64,000 bases of DNA from Dipteris shenzhenensis (lineage: Eukaryota > Polypodiophyta > Polypodiopsida > Gleicheniales). A program made the translations under genes and the position numbers. Below are positions 34,070-44,900 of this stretch, piece by piece; the stretch's first letter is position 1, and each line of letters starts with the position of its first letter. The notes under the pieces were generated by a model. It was not told the origin of the DNA. It was given only the letters and a program-made list of their open reading frames with translations, and searched no databases. The DNA lies in the NCBI GenBank assembly GCA_047967505.1, contig CM106541.1; one strand, 5' to 3'.

Positions 34070-37000
34070 GGGGATCCCCGGTCATCGAATGAGATGCTCT
34101 ATCTGCTCACGAGAAAGAGCTTGGTGAATAAATCGGCAATGTTTTCTATTGTAAATTGTCGGGCAGTAAGTCAACTCGATCAAGTCATCCATGATCAGTT
34201 CTCTGATGGAAGTGGTGTGAACCTCTATGTGCTTCATTCAAGCATGGAACATTGAATTCTTTGTGATTGCAATGCAGCTTTGGCAGTCCCACAAGATCTC
34301 CACCGCCTCATTCTGTAGGACCTCCAAATGTTCGAGGATTCATCTACGCCATAAAGATTTGCATGATGCCATACAGACCACTCTATACTCAGCCTCCGTA
34401 GATAAAAGAGTGGCCATGGGATGCTTCTTACCTAGCCAAGAACTGACTCCTAGCCCAAGTAGAAAACAGTAGCCAGTCATGGAATGTCGAGTGACCCCCA
34501 TCTCCAACCCAATCCAAATCTCAGTACCTGAAGTCAATCCCTCTGCCGTATGTGACCCCGTAACCCAAATACCATTCAAGTATCACAATACATGCAAGCA
34601 AACGTGCCAATGACTCTCGGAGCTTTGAAGAGAACTGGCAAAGTAGTCCCACCGAGAATCCAATGTCAGGACGAGTGTTTGTGAGAAAAAGCAAGCTCCC
34701 CACAAGTTGCCAATACTTCAAGTCCACCAGCTTAAAAGGATCTTCATGCTGAGTTTGTTCCCCACTTCTATTGGTGACACCGCCTCGTTGCACTCTTCCA
34801 TTTAAAATCTCTTAAAGATCTTCAAGCAGTGCTTTTCTTGAGGGTCAAAGCCTTCTCCTCCTCCTGCCATATCTCTATCTCCAAAAAGTATTGCAACAAG
34901 CCAAGATTAGTCATTTTTCAAACTCTTCATGCAGGAGAGTCATTACCTCCGTTATATTGCTGTCGTGAACCACGTCAGGATAAGGTCAGCGATAGAGAAT
35001 CATCATCATTCTTCTGTTCCCCTTTAAATGAAGATACAAGTTAGCATCGGACGAACATGCAAAAAGGACAATCTATGTAAAGTACCCGTAGATGCGCTGC
35101 TGGGGAGCCTGTTTCAGCCCATAGAGTGCCTTCTTCAGTCAACACACCATGGTTCTCTTGGTCTGAAATCCTTGTGGCTGCTCCACATACACTTCCTCCT
35201 CCAAGTCTCCATTGAGGAAGGTAGACTCTACATCCATCTAGTAGATAGGCCACCTGTGGTGGGCAGCTAGTGCTATCAATTTCCGAATAGGGCCATTGGT
35301 GCAAAGGCCTCGTCATAGTCTAGAGTCTAGACCTTCAGCCTGTGAGTAACCCCTGGCCACCAACCTCACCCTGTACTTGTTGAGTGTTCCATTTGACGTG
35401 TACTTGGCTTTGTAGATCCACTTGGTTCCAATCACCTGCCATTTAGTCGGCCTTAGTACCAAGTCACACATGCAATTCTTCCCAATGGTAGCCATCTCAC
35501 CCTCAATTGCTCTTCGTCACTCACAAACGTCCTTTGCCTCCTCGAAGATCTTTGGCTCATGAATCAACTTGATTTGAGCCATCAAGGCCTAGTTCACTAT
35601 GAGATCTTTCTGGTTCCTCCGCGACCTTCTCTCATCGTCCAAACTCACTTCAAGGATTTCAGCAACCCCTGAGTCTACCATGGTCTTTATGTACCATTGA
35701 AGTAATCTCTTCTCTTTGGCAGGAGTCTTCTTCTTTGATAGTTCGAGCTCCTTTGTATTTGAATCTAACCTTGCCAAGCTTGCTTCTTATTCTTTTGCTT
35801 TAATCTGAGGCACCACCGAGATAGTGCAGGTGCTGACACTGTCTCAACCTGCCGACATAGGGCTCAATCTCTTGGAAGACTACGTCCCCACTGACCATCA
35901 CCTTCTTTGCTTCTTTGGCGTACAGCCAATAGCCATGTCACTATAACTTAAAAAAAGGCATTTCCCGCTCCTTGTATCTAGGTTGGTTCTAGTGTCTTTG
36001 TGGAGATGCACCCATGCGTCACAACCAAAAACTCTTAACTGCTTGATTATAGGTTTCTTACCTATCAGAGGTGCCTTTCCCACAACCGCTTTAATCATCG
36101 TCCTATTAAGTATGTGGACAGCTGTATTAACTGCCTCTGCCCAAAGGACCTTGGGACATTCTTACCTCTCAAAATGCTCAATCCCATTTCAACTATTGCT
36201 CAATTCTTGTGCTCAACCACCCCGTATATTGGGAGTTGTGTGTTGTCGTTAACTATGTTTAATGCTAGTCTTCTTGCGATTTGAATTGAACTCATATGAA
36301 GTGAATGCTCCCCCTCGGTCTATCCTGAAAGTTTTGAGTTTTCTTGTAGTTTCTTTTTCTACCTTTGCCTTCCATTTCTTGAATTTCTTCAGGACCTGTG
36401 ACTTCTTAGAAAGACAATAAAATCCAAGTCATTCTACTGAAATCATTTATGAAGTGGAGAAAGCACTCTTACCATGAAGTGACCTTGTAGGCATGTGCCC
36501 ACAAAAGTGAACCACTCTATCGCCCGACTCGTGGCCTCCATCGGGAATGGTGCCCGATGATGATTGCCTTCCATGCAAACTCTACAAACAACTTGTATGC
36601 TTGGCAGTTGTGGAAGTCCATCCACCATGCCTGCCTTGCGCATCTCCTCCAAATAAGTGTAGCCAATGTTCCTAAACCTATCGTGCCACACCTCAAATTA
36701 CCTAGTTAGTGTCTCCTTGTATAGCATAGCACTGATTTTGTAGAATCCTTCAACGACTCCTCGAGAAATCACTTTATCCATTATCTTGGTTGCGATGACC
36801 ACTTCGTCCTCGTTGAAGACGACTCTCATTTTATTCTTTGCAAGCTAGCTAGTTGAAAGTAAATTCTTACAAGGCTCTGAGACATATATGACATTTGTCA
36901 ATACCTTGTCTTCACCCATGGTCATTGTGAATGAGACGCTCCCAATGCCTTTGACCAGGCAGCTCCGACTATCCCCATGGTAACGGATGGACCGACATTA

Positions 37001-37108
37001 ACTCCACTAAGGTTCTTGAACCACTACTTCATCAGGGTCATATATTTCAAGGCTCCATTTTCGGCCTACCAATAGTCTCCTCTGTTGCTAACAGCAATAT
37101 CAAATTTG
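34070..37108 (-). pseudogene. Very decayed copia pol, element E
   Basis: Order on the minus strand: GAG-pre-integrase and zinc region (36691-36443, with WHDRFRNIGY and CRVCMEGNHHRAPF), integrase core traces, integrase-RT linker with LRVFGCDAWVH (36098-35898), RT N-terminus (35495-35313, GTKWIYKAKY), mid RT (35316-35041), RT end (34793-34521, LVGSLLFLTNTRPD), RNase H (34579-34340, LSTEAEYR) to about 34070. Every segment is separated by stops or shifts. Element F cuts it at 37108, and its upstream part should continue at 39085. Its LTRs were not found. Confidence 0.8.
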
Positions 37109-37356
37109 TGTAGGATCGATAAACCAGAGAGCAAGCACAAGATTCAAGAGTCGATGGATATCAGCCATCACGTCAACTAGATTAGAGAAGAGAAAGTACA
37201 ATGTCCTTGAAGGTAGACCCTAGGACTAAGTGGCCTAGGTGTCACATAGGACTAAATGTCCTATGTTGCATAAAAGACACTAAAATACTAGAGTGCCTAT
37301 TACTATGCCTACAAGGCCCATAGAGCATCACTAGAACCGGGAGAAGATGGCCTACA
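37109..37356 (-). repeat. 3' LTR of element F
   Basis: On the element's strand it begins TGTAGGCCATC and ends GATCCTACA. A polypurine tract (GGAGGGGGG) is beside it at about 37357-37370. Confidence 0.85.
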
Positions 37357-37484
37357 AACCCCCCTCCATGGTATGGGCTGAAGTATTCTGGAAACGTCTC
37401 ACAATACCTGGTATTTTCTGGTGATGGTGACATATGTTCATTCAAAAGGATATAGCCACCTATGAATGTATAAGGTATGTCAGA

Positions 37485-38820
37485 TCATTTCACAAAGGAA
37501 ACCAAGTCTAAAGCTTGTCGGAAGACTTCGAACTTGGGACGAGGAAGTGCCTTTGTAAACATATCTGCTATGTTGTCCTCTGTAGGAAGGTAGGACAACT
37601 CTATGTCTCCTGCTGACAACCGCTCTCGAACATAATGATAGTGAACTTCAATGTGCTTGGTACGCGCATGGAACACTGGGTTACACGCAATGGCCAAAGC
37701 ACTCTGGTTGTCAGTGTAGACCATAGTGGGGGATGTCTGGCTAATACCAAGATCTGTAAGTGATTGTCGAAGCCAGACACACTCTACTATAGCAGTGAAG
37801 GCTGCCCTGTACTCAGCCTCACAGCTAGATGTGGCAACTGTTGGTTGCTTCTTGCTGAGCCAAGAGATACATGAATTGCCAAGCAAAAAACAATTGCCGG
37901 TATGTGACACTCTGGTGTCGGAACAACCTGCCCAATCACTATCAGTGTAAGCATGCATGGTAAGTGAACCCTGATTACCATAGAAGAAGGCTAAATCCTA
38001 AGTGCCTCTGAGATATCTGAAGACTCTTCACTGCCTTCCAATGCTGTGAACTGGGCATGTGCATGAACCTGCTGAGCTAAGATACTGCACACTGTAAGTC
38101 AGGTTTGGTGTGACATAAGTAAATGAGACATCCAACAGCCTGCTGGTAAAGAGTGATATCACATGGTGGGCTCCCATCATGAGCTGAAAATTTGAAGCCA
38201 GGGTCCACTAGTGTAGAGATTGGCTTGCAATCCTCAAACTGAAAACGATCAAGGAGCTATCCAATATACCTGGACTGTGACATCATGATACCCCCCTCAA
38301 CATGAGCAAACTGAATGCCCAAATAATAGTGTAGCTGTCCCATGTCTGACATTTCAAAAGCCTGCTGCAAATCACAGAATTAACAACCTCAAAGCCAGGA
38401 GGTTGTGTCACATAAACTTCTTCCTGCAGATCCCCATGAAGAAAAGCAATCTTGATGTCAAGCTGGTGCACTTGCCTATGGTGATGGGCTGCAATGGCAA
38501 TGACACATCTAATAGTGGGATGTGGGAGCAAAGGTCTCCTCAAAGTCAATGCCTTGTTGTTGGGCATACCCTTTTGCAACAAGACGGGCTTTGTGTCGAT
38601 TTATACTGCCATCAGATTTCCTTTTTAATTTGTAGACCCACCGGGTACCAATAGCATGCTTGCCGGGAGGGAGATCTACTAATTCCCATGTGTCATTTTT
38701 TGCAATGGATTGTAACTCAGCTCTCATTGCATCCATCCACTCTTTCTGTCAAAAGCATCTTTATGACACAAAGGCTCTTCATTGCAAGCTGTAGCAAGGA
38801 GTGCAAATTCAAGAAAGTGA
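37485..38820 (-). pseudogene. RT and RNase H remnant of element F
   Basis: RT begins at about 38820 and reads through TWELVDLPPGK and KARLVAKGYAQQQG (38736-38510), then [19 protein letters not shown] (near 38450). A stop and shift lie near 38370-38280. The central RT with YVDD is missing or unreadable. RNase H is open at 37958-37485, with YTDSDWAGC, SSCEAEYRAAF and TDNQSALAIA, and ends normally. It lacks the front half of the polyprotein. Confidence 0.8.
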
Positions 38821-38824
38821 CCAC

Positions 38825-39084
38825 TATAGGATCGATAAATGAGAGAGCAAGCACAAGATTCAAGAGTCGATGAATATCAGCCGTCACATCAACTAGATTA
38901 GAGAAGAGAAAGTACAATGTACTTGAAGGTAGACCCTAGGACTAAGTGTCCTAGGCGTCACATAGGACTAAATGTCATATGTGGCATAAAAGGCACTAAA
39001 ATACTAGAGTGTCTATTACTATGCCTACAAGGCACATACCAGGGCCCATAGGGCATCACTAGAACCGGGAGAAGATGGCCTACA
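38825..39084 (-). repeat. 5' LTR of element F
   Basis: Matches 37109-37356 with scattered changes and a 12-base insertion near 39030. It has no primer-binding site on its inner side because of the deletion. Confidence 0.85.
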
Positions 39085-41036
39085 ATTCGAAGTAGCCTGA
39101 GATCGTCTACCAGGTAGAGGTGGTTGAGCCGAGTAGATTTTGCTTCATTGGTCAAAAAAAAGAATAGGCACCGCCAGTGCTTGTAAGCAATCAACTTCAA
39201 GCATCGGTGTTCCCACGAAGTACCATGGGTTTGTTGAAAAGGTCACCTCTCCATCTGTAAACTCACTAATGAGGAAAGCATGGGATAGGGAGACCTAAGG
39301 CAAGATCTGCCTAGAGAAAGGGGAAAGAGGGGGCTGCCACATGGTTAGCACTTCACAGCAAACAAGGTGGGGTTAGCCCAGGGCAAAGGCGCACTTGTGG
39401 CAAGGATTGTGGTCAGGCTTATGACTTGCAACAGGCCCATGAACAGGGCGGCGAGAACAACAAAAGGGTCGGCTAGAAAGGAGGGCTGGTTAGGCTGGTT
39501 GGAGCCAACCAACCAAGCCTCGGATGGAGCAAACCAAGGGGCTAGGCCCCTGCATGGAATGGAGAGCCAAGGCCCAGCTTTATAGAGCCCCACAAGTCAT
39601 TGGCGAGCAGAGGACGTCGGCCAACAAGTTGGCCACATTGAAGGGCGGTCCAGAAGGGCCTAGAATAGAGGGCCCATGGAAGGGGGCTGCTGGGTCGGCC
39701 ACTAGACTCTCATGGGTCAATTTTTTAGGCACGGAGTCGGCCACCAAGGCAGAGCTGGGCCCTATTTAAAGGGGCATTTGCAGCCTCATAACACATCCAC
39801 CAGGACAGTGAGATATGAAGTATGACACATCCACCAGGACAATGAGATATAAAGTTGGAGGTAATAAACTTCACGCACCTCTCCACTTCCTACTGCTTTC
39901 AAACTGAGTGACATATATCTTTATCACTGAGAAAGGTGAAATAAAACAAAGCTTTCATGCCAAGAGACCACACCATACTTTCCTCCCTTAGATGAGAATG
40001 AAGATGGTTAGACTTTATCAACGATCCAAAGCCCATAGAGGTCGCCTAGGAGAGAGGAAAGATTACCCTTCGTGGCACAAGAAACAGGAGGAAACAGGTG
40101 GACCATGTGCGCACAATGAGCAGCCGAGTAAGAAGCACTTTGAAGACTTTGAAAGGAAGAAAAGAACAATGGAAGGAGAGAAGACTCAAGGGAGGTAATC
40201 TGAAGTGACCTTCATTTCCAATAGAGTGATACTCTACTTAAATGCAACTCCATATGCTATACACGCAAGGGAGAAAAAGAGGTTTCATAAATACAAGAGG
40301 GAGCCGAAGCTCCAAGACTACTCATAGAAAGAGAATAAACTAGAGAGATATGGACTCAAAAGTCTACATAAGAGGATATCTACGAGAGAGAGAGAGAGAG
40401 AGAGAGAGAGCTCATGGAAGAGCCTTGAGGAGACTAGAGCTACAGCAGCATGAGGCTCAATAGTGGAAGAGATGTTGAACAAGGGAGAGGAGGGCTCCTT
40501 TTATAGAGATTTTGCCACCCTCCTTCACCCATTTACAATTGTTGCACGTAGATTCCTTTCCACATCAATCACATAAGGCCGTATGTCACCATCCATGTCC
40601 TTTTTTGCTACTCTTGCCATGTGTCCCATCAAAAGATGCCCAAGACTTGTAAAATATTGAGAAAGTCAAGAGTCTCCCCACATGGAGTCCATAGGGACCC
40701 TCTCTTTTCCATATGTCCACATCCTCCTTATTCCACAGGAATTCTAGAAGGATTCCTCTTGACTCCACACTCCTCCACATGCCTTCCACACGCTTGGCAT
40801 ATGATCTCTCTTATATTATTGGAACACATGGACAAGACCCACCTCTTTAAATGACTCAGTCCTCCTATTTTCTAAAAACCCCATAATATCCCATATACAA
40901 ATAACTCTCACCCCATACCAAGGTATTTATCATTCATACACATGGTATTTACAATGATCCATTCCACTCATCCTCTCAATCCCATACAATCTCTAGCTTC
41001 GTTTTCTTACTAGAAGTGTCCTCTTCATCTTCAGAA
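39085..41036. other. Repeat-derived DNA without a recognised gene
   Basis: The start (39085-39220) should be the upstream part of element E. A promoter-like plus-strand block with CCTATTTAAAGG (39760) and GC-rich surroundings (39300-39790) resembles the U3 regions at 32691 and 48811. A (GA)n microsatellite lies at 40384-40410. A 68-codon plus-strand frame (39992-40198) has no known domain. Confidence 0.4.
40384..40410. repeat. (GA)n microsatellite
   Basis: About 13 perfect GA units on the plus strand. Confidence 0.95.
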
Positions 41037-41315
41037 TCATCCTTCTTGGACTTGCCACCGCTGGGCTTGCCCTGTACTTTGCCAGCTTTGTCCTTTGCCA
41101 GGTTGCCTTGTCATCGTTGTCTTTGTTATAGAGCTTCTCCCGAGCCTCTTTTCCTGTAGTAGTAAAGGACCCAACTCCTTAAAGATCAGAGGTCTGGTCC
41201 TCTGTTTTGCTGTTCTAGTCGTAATGAAGCTCTTGAAACTCCGTGGTAGCATCCCAAGTACCATTAAGGCCAATTTACTTGAGTCGCCCAGAAATGTAAA
41301 ACCCCGCCATTGCAC
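41037..41315 (-). pseudogene. Copia gag fragment
   Basis: The minus strand encodes [15 protein letters not shown], then LIFKELGPLLLQEKRLG, the usual copia gag mid-region (the L.LP.S(Y/F)..F and L..LL..E.R motifs), with a Lys/Gln-rich tail. It joins a gypsy RT fragment near 41300, so two element types are fused there. Confidence 0.6.
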
Positions 41316-43070
41316 GTATGGAGCCTGTTTGACTTGATTAATTGATCAAAGAGCTCATCAATGCGATGCATAGAATACTTTATTTTTATTGTGATTTTAT
41401 TTAAGGCTCCGTAATCTATGCATAAACGCATAGTGCTATCTCTTTTCTTTACCAGTAAAACTAGTAACCGTGGTGAATTACTAGGTTGAATTTGACCCTT
41501 CCTCAGGTATTCAAATAATTGTCTTTCAACCTCAAGTTCTTCCGTTTGACTAAGTCTATATGGTGGTTTACAAATAGGAGTAGAACCAGAAATTATGTCT
41601 ATTTTATGATCTACATCTCTCGGGAGATAAACCATCAGGCACATCACATGGAAAAACATCTTTAAATCCAATCATTAAATCCTTAAACAAAGATTCAGAC
41701 TTTTAAATCACATCAAGAGAAAATTTATTCTTCTCAGACACAGCACAAATAAAATCACCAATAAAAGTAAGTTCACATAGGTATACCTCACATTGTTGTT
41801 GCTGTAGAAGTCGTTCCAATTCCATCAAAGAAATAAGGGAAGAGTTGGTTACATAATGTTCTCTCTGAACATGAAAGACTCTACCATCTTTTTCAAATAT
41901 AATGAAACTATTTAAATAACTCTACTGCAAGCTATGCCCAAGACTATACAACCATTCCCGACCAAGAAGAACATCTGTTCGATTGAGATGCCTGATAGGC
42001 ATCCTGATAGCCTTGAATATCCACCTCTTTTTGTCACTGCCTTTTGCTAGAGAGACCACATATTTACGAGCACTTGGACTCTCTAGCAACTTCAAATTTT
42101 TAACTAATGAACAGTTTAAGAAATTGTGTGTGTTGCACTATGCACCGCGTGTATTTGTTTTGTGGAGGTTTATTTGCGGCTTTAGCTCCTGCCAATTTCT
42201 TTTTAGGACAGTTCCAAGCAACATGATCTTTGCCTAAACATTTTAAGCAAAGATTTTCCTACTTGGCCTTTTCATAATTCTCTTTCTTTAGGAGAATATA
42301 TCTTTGCGTTTGAGGTTTCTTAGGCGGTGCCTGAGAAATCCCCTTCCTTCCTTTTCAAATTGAAAATTTTGTTTAACTTAGGAACAAAACTAGTTTGTTC
42401 CGAAGTTCCAGCTTTGAATTTCCCCGTAGTGTCGTCATTTATTTAGGCATATTTAATTGCATCTTCCAAGGTCTTGAGAGAATTTATTCTCACCTAAATC
42501 TTGCACGTGTCGGAACTTGTCGCTTCCTTTCAACTTAAGGACCGCCTCCCTACAGTTCGCTATGTACTCGACAAAAGTGTTCTTACCCATGCTACAATTG
42601 TCCCAAGCTTCCCAAGCTCTTTTTCAGGTAAAAACTCTTTTAATAAGATTGTTCAAATTCAGCCCAATACCTAGGAATCCTATCATTTTTCCTGAGGCTC
42701 ATCCACCATTTATAAGCCTTATTTCCAAGGGAAAGACTCACTTCCATAACTTGATTTTCATGAGGATTGAATCTAAGTCGATGTAAGTCTTGCCATCTTT
42801 GCAAGGACGTATTTATCACATCCTTGTTGCATTCTTTCTCTTCCCCATTGAAAATTGGTGGTTTCAAGTCCTTAAGAATGTTAAAGGTTTCTTTAAGTCA
42901 AGAGGTGGACCTCTCAACTTAACCAGAAGGAATCGATGATTGCGCCATGGGAGTTCGTCTTCGAAGTCAACGCACTTTTGTGCTTCACAACTTTTCCTTT
43001 TGATCTCACTTCTTGGCGAGTCACCAGGTCTCGAACTTCTCAAGTCGATTTCTTTTTCTGACTTTGGAGA
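41264..43070 (-). pseudogene. Broken gag-pol of a Ty3/gypsy element
   Basis: The gag capsid start is at 42867-42640 (KPPIFNGEEKE, then a W..F-type helix). A zinc knuckle, CLKCLGKDHVAWNC (CX2CX4HX4C), lies near 42245-42200. Protease-linker traces lie at 42100-41700. The RT N-terminus is at 41671-41300, with [15 protein letters not shown] and [14 protein letters not shown], the gypsy RT motif. Many stops; the rest of pol is absent, replaced at about 41300 by copia gag. Confidence 0.75.
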
Positions 43071-43599
43071 GGCTAACGAGCTAGAAAGGTTCTAGGCCTT
43101 GCACTTTGGAAAAGGGCCTTGGAAATCTCCTTAGTTTCTCTGTATATTTCATTAGGTGGATCTTGAACTTTGAAAATCCTTAGAGAGGGGTAAAAAGCTA
43201 TGATGACGTGGCTTTTGCTAAGATCTTGGAAACTTTGAATGACGTGGATGTTCTCTATCCTAAGTATTTGCAAGTCACTCAAGAAGACTTCTTCTCCGTA
43301 GATAGACGTCGCTTCAATCATAGATCATCAACCAATCGGGCTGTGAAGACAATTGGAAAGGTTGCCTACGCTTATACCTCCTCTCTATCTATTGGCGGCC
43401 GCATTTAGCCTCCCAAGGACGACGAGATCAATGTGCCACAGTGCTGGCCAGCAAGTAATTGTAACTCTAGAGAAAGTTGCCGGCAACAAGTTAAATTGTA
43501 CTTGAATGAGTGCACCTATGTGGCTGTTTAAGTTGCTGATATTAATACACGTCTAGTTTCATCCACCCAAGAAGGTCCGGTCAGTCAAAGAGAGAATTC

Positions 43600-43830
43600 G
43601 AACAATTCTGTGGTGCCATGTGTCCTCTAATGGACTCCTTCCATTAAGCCCTCTCTTGGGCTATCCTATGCACCCCCTCGCAAATGCCTAGGCCTTGGGT
43701 GACCCTAGACCCAAGCCCTCGAGGCCCCAATATATACAAGCATTGTCGGCCCTCTGATTTCCCGCCTTGCCATAACCAAGCCATAGGCTCCCGTGATTAT
43801 GGTCGACATAACACTCTCCCCCTACCATTT
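43600..43830 (-). repeat. Probable 3' LTR end with polypurine tract
   Basis: On the minus strand, GGTAGGGGGAGAG is followed by TGTTATGTCGACC, the usual junction of polypurine tract and 3' LTR. The LTR would extend left from 43812 to about 43609. No partner LTR was found. Confidence 0.4.
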
Positions 43831-44715
43831 GGAAGAAATCAAGTCTATTTTGTAACTTGAAGAGTATATTGTAGCTTTTAGACTATTAAATTTCAAAAAT
43901 ATGTTTGATATTTTGTCAAACGGTAAGGTGCCATTCACCATTGCCCGGCATTTTTCAAGAGCTTCCAGATGGTGTTAAACATGTCATCCCACATCGATGC
44001 CATATCAACATTGCTAATCCACATCATGAAAGGATGGCATAATTATGAATCTGTAAGACATATCTAAGTTCTTGTACAAATTCTTAAGGGAGACTTGTCC
44101 CCATTGGAACTTTTAGCAAATTTGTTTATCAGTGTACTGCCCATGTTTCGTATGCAAGATGCAATCAAGGGTGGAGGGAGAGAAGCTATGCACCACGATT
44201 TTCCATTCTTTTCCAAGAAAAAAAAGTCCCTCATATCTACAGCTCATCGTTGTCTCTTTTTTCTCCTTCACACCTAATCTCTCAAAAAATTCAAGCCTTT
44301 CCTATCCTTTAGACAATTCTCTTTTTCATTTACATCATACCTTAAACCTTTGAAAACTAACCACTCTATCCCCCTCCAAGGGAACATGTCCACACATATC
44401 ATGAGCTCCAGTATTCCATTCAATATGAAACAAATTACTTCATATACGTTTTTTGGCCTTCTGTGGACATTGATAGAGCTTTCTTTCTCTCTCTCACCCC
44501 AAAAACAAAACAACACACAAAGCAAGCACATGATTTTTTCGTTTATGTTAAACTTAAATGAAAAAAACATCTTCAAATCCAGATCAGTTTGGAAACACAT
44601 TCCGCTATTATTCTCATGTGCATCAAAAGGGGGTGCTTTTGATGATCACTAAGCAATCTACAATAAACCCTAAAACACAAGAAAGAAAAGGCAGCAAGAG
44701 CAGGACTATAGAAAC
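43831..44715. other. Region after P450 exon 6, no exon identified
   Basis: The last P450 coding exon could lie here, but no candidate gave a convincing acceptor plus P450 C-terminus. An excellent acceptor-like tract near 44670 is only about 46 bp from the exon 6 donor, too short for a normal plant intron. Confidence 0.4.
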
Positions 44716-44900
44716 CTGGTATTCCTGGAGAAGTGTTGCCAGCAGCAGCATCAATTCATTAATGGCAAAATTCTTCCCAACACATGATCTTGGACCCATA
44801 CCAAAAAGAAGGAAAGACGGATTGCCACAAGGATCCTTGAAGATCACGTGATCCTCACCATTGACACCACTACCTTTCACATTACAAGATTCTACGTTTC
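44716..44900 (-). CDS. P450 exon 6 (heme-binding)
   Basis: Begins after TTTTGATTGCAG; codes for an acidic/asparagine-rich linker, the heme loop FGMGPRSCVG and the L-helix to EYQ. The proposed donor is ACCAG|GTTTCT, phase 0. Without splicing, the frame would run 31 more codons into a hydrophobic tail unlike a P450 C-terminus. Confidence 0.83.

Larger units (their letters stand above)
37109..39084 (-). mobile_element. Internally deleted copia element F, nested in E
   Basis: The left LTR (37109-37356) and right LTR (38825-39084) are related copies; the right has a 12-base insertion, and its first dinucleotide is TA instead of TG. The flanks are ATTTG and ATTCG, a plausible target duplication with one mutation. 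Between them lie only RNase H and most of RT. The 5' LTR joins the RT region directly; primer-binding site, gag, protease and integrase are gone. Confidence 0.85.

Noticed and set aside
44274-44600. 108-codon minus-strand frame as the last P450 exon
   Set aside because: The phase could fit at 44420, but the acceptor lacks a pyrimidine tract and the translation does not look like a P450 C-terminus.
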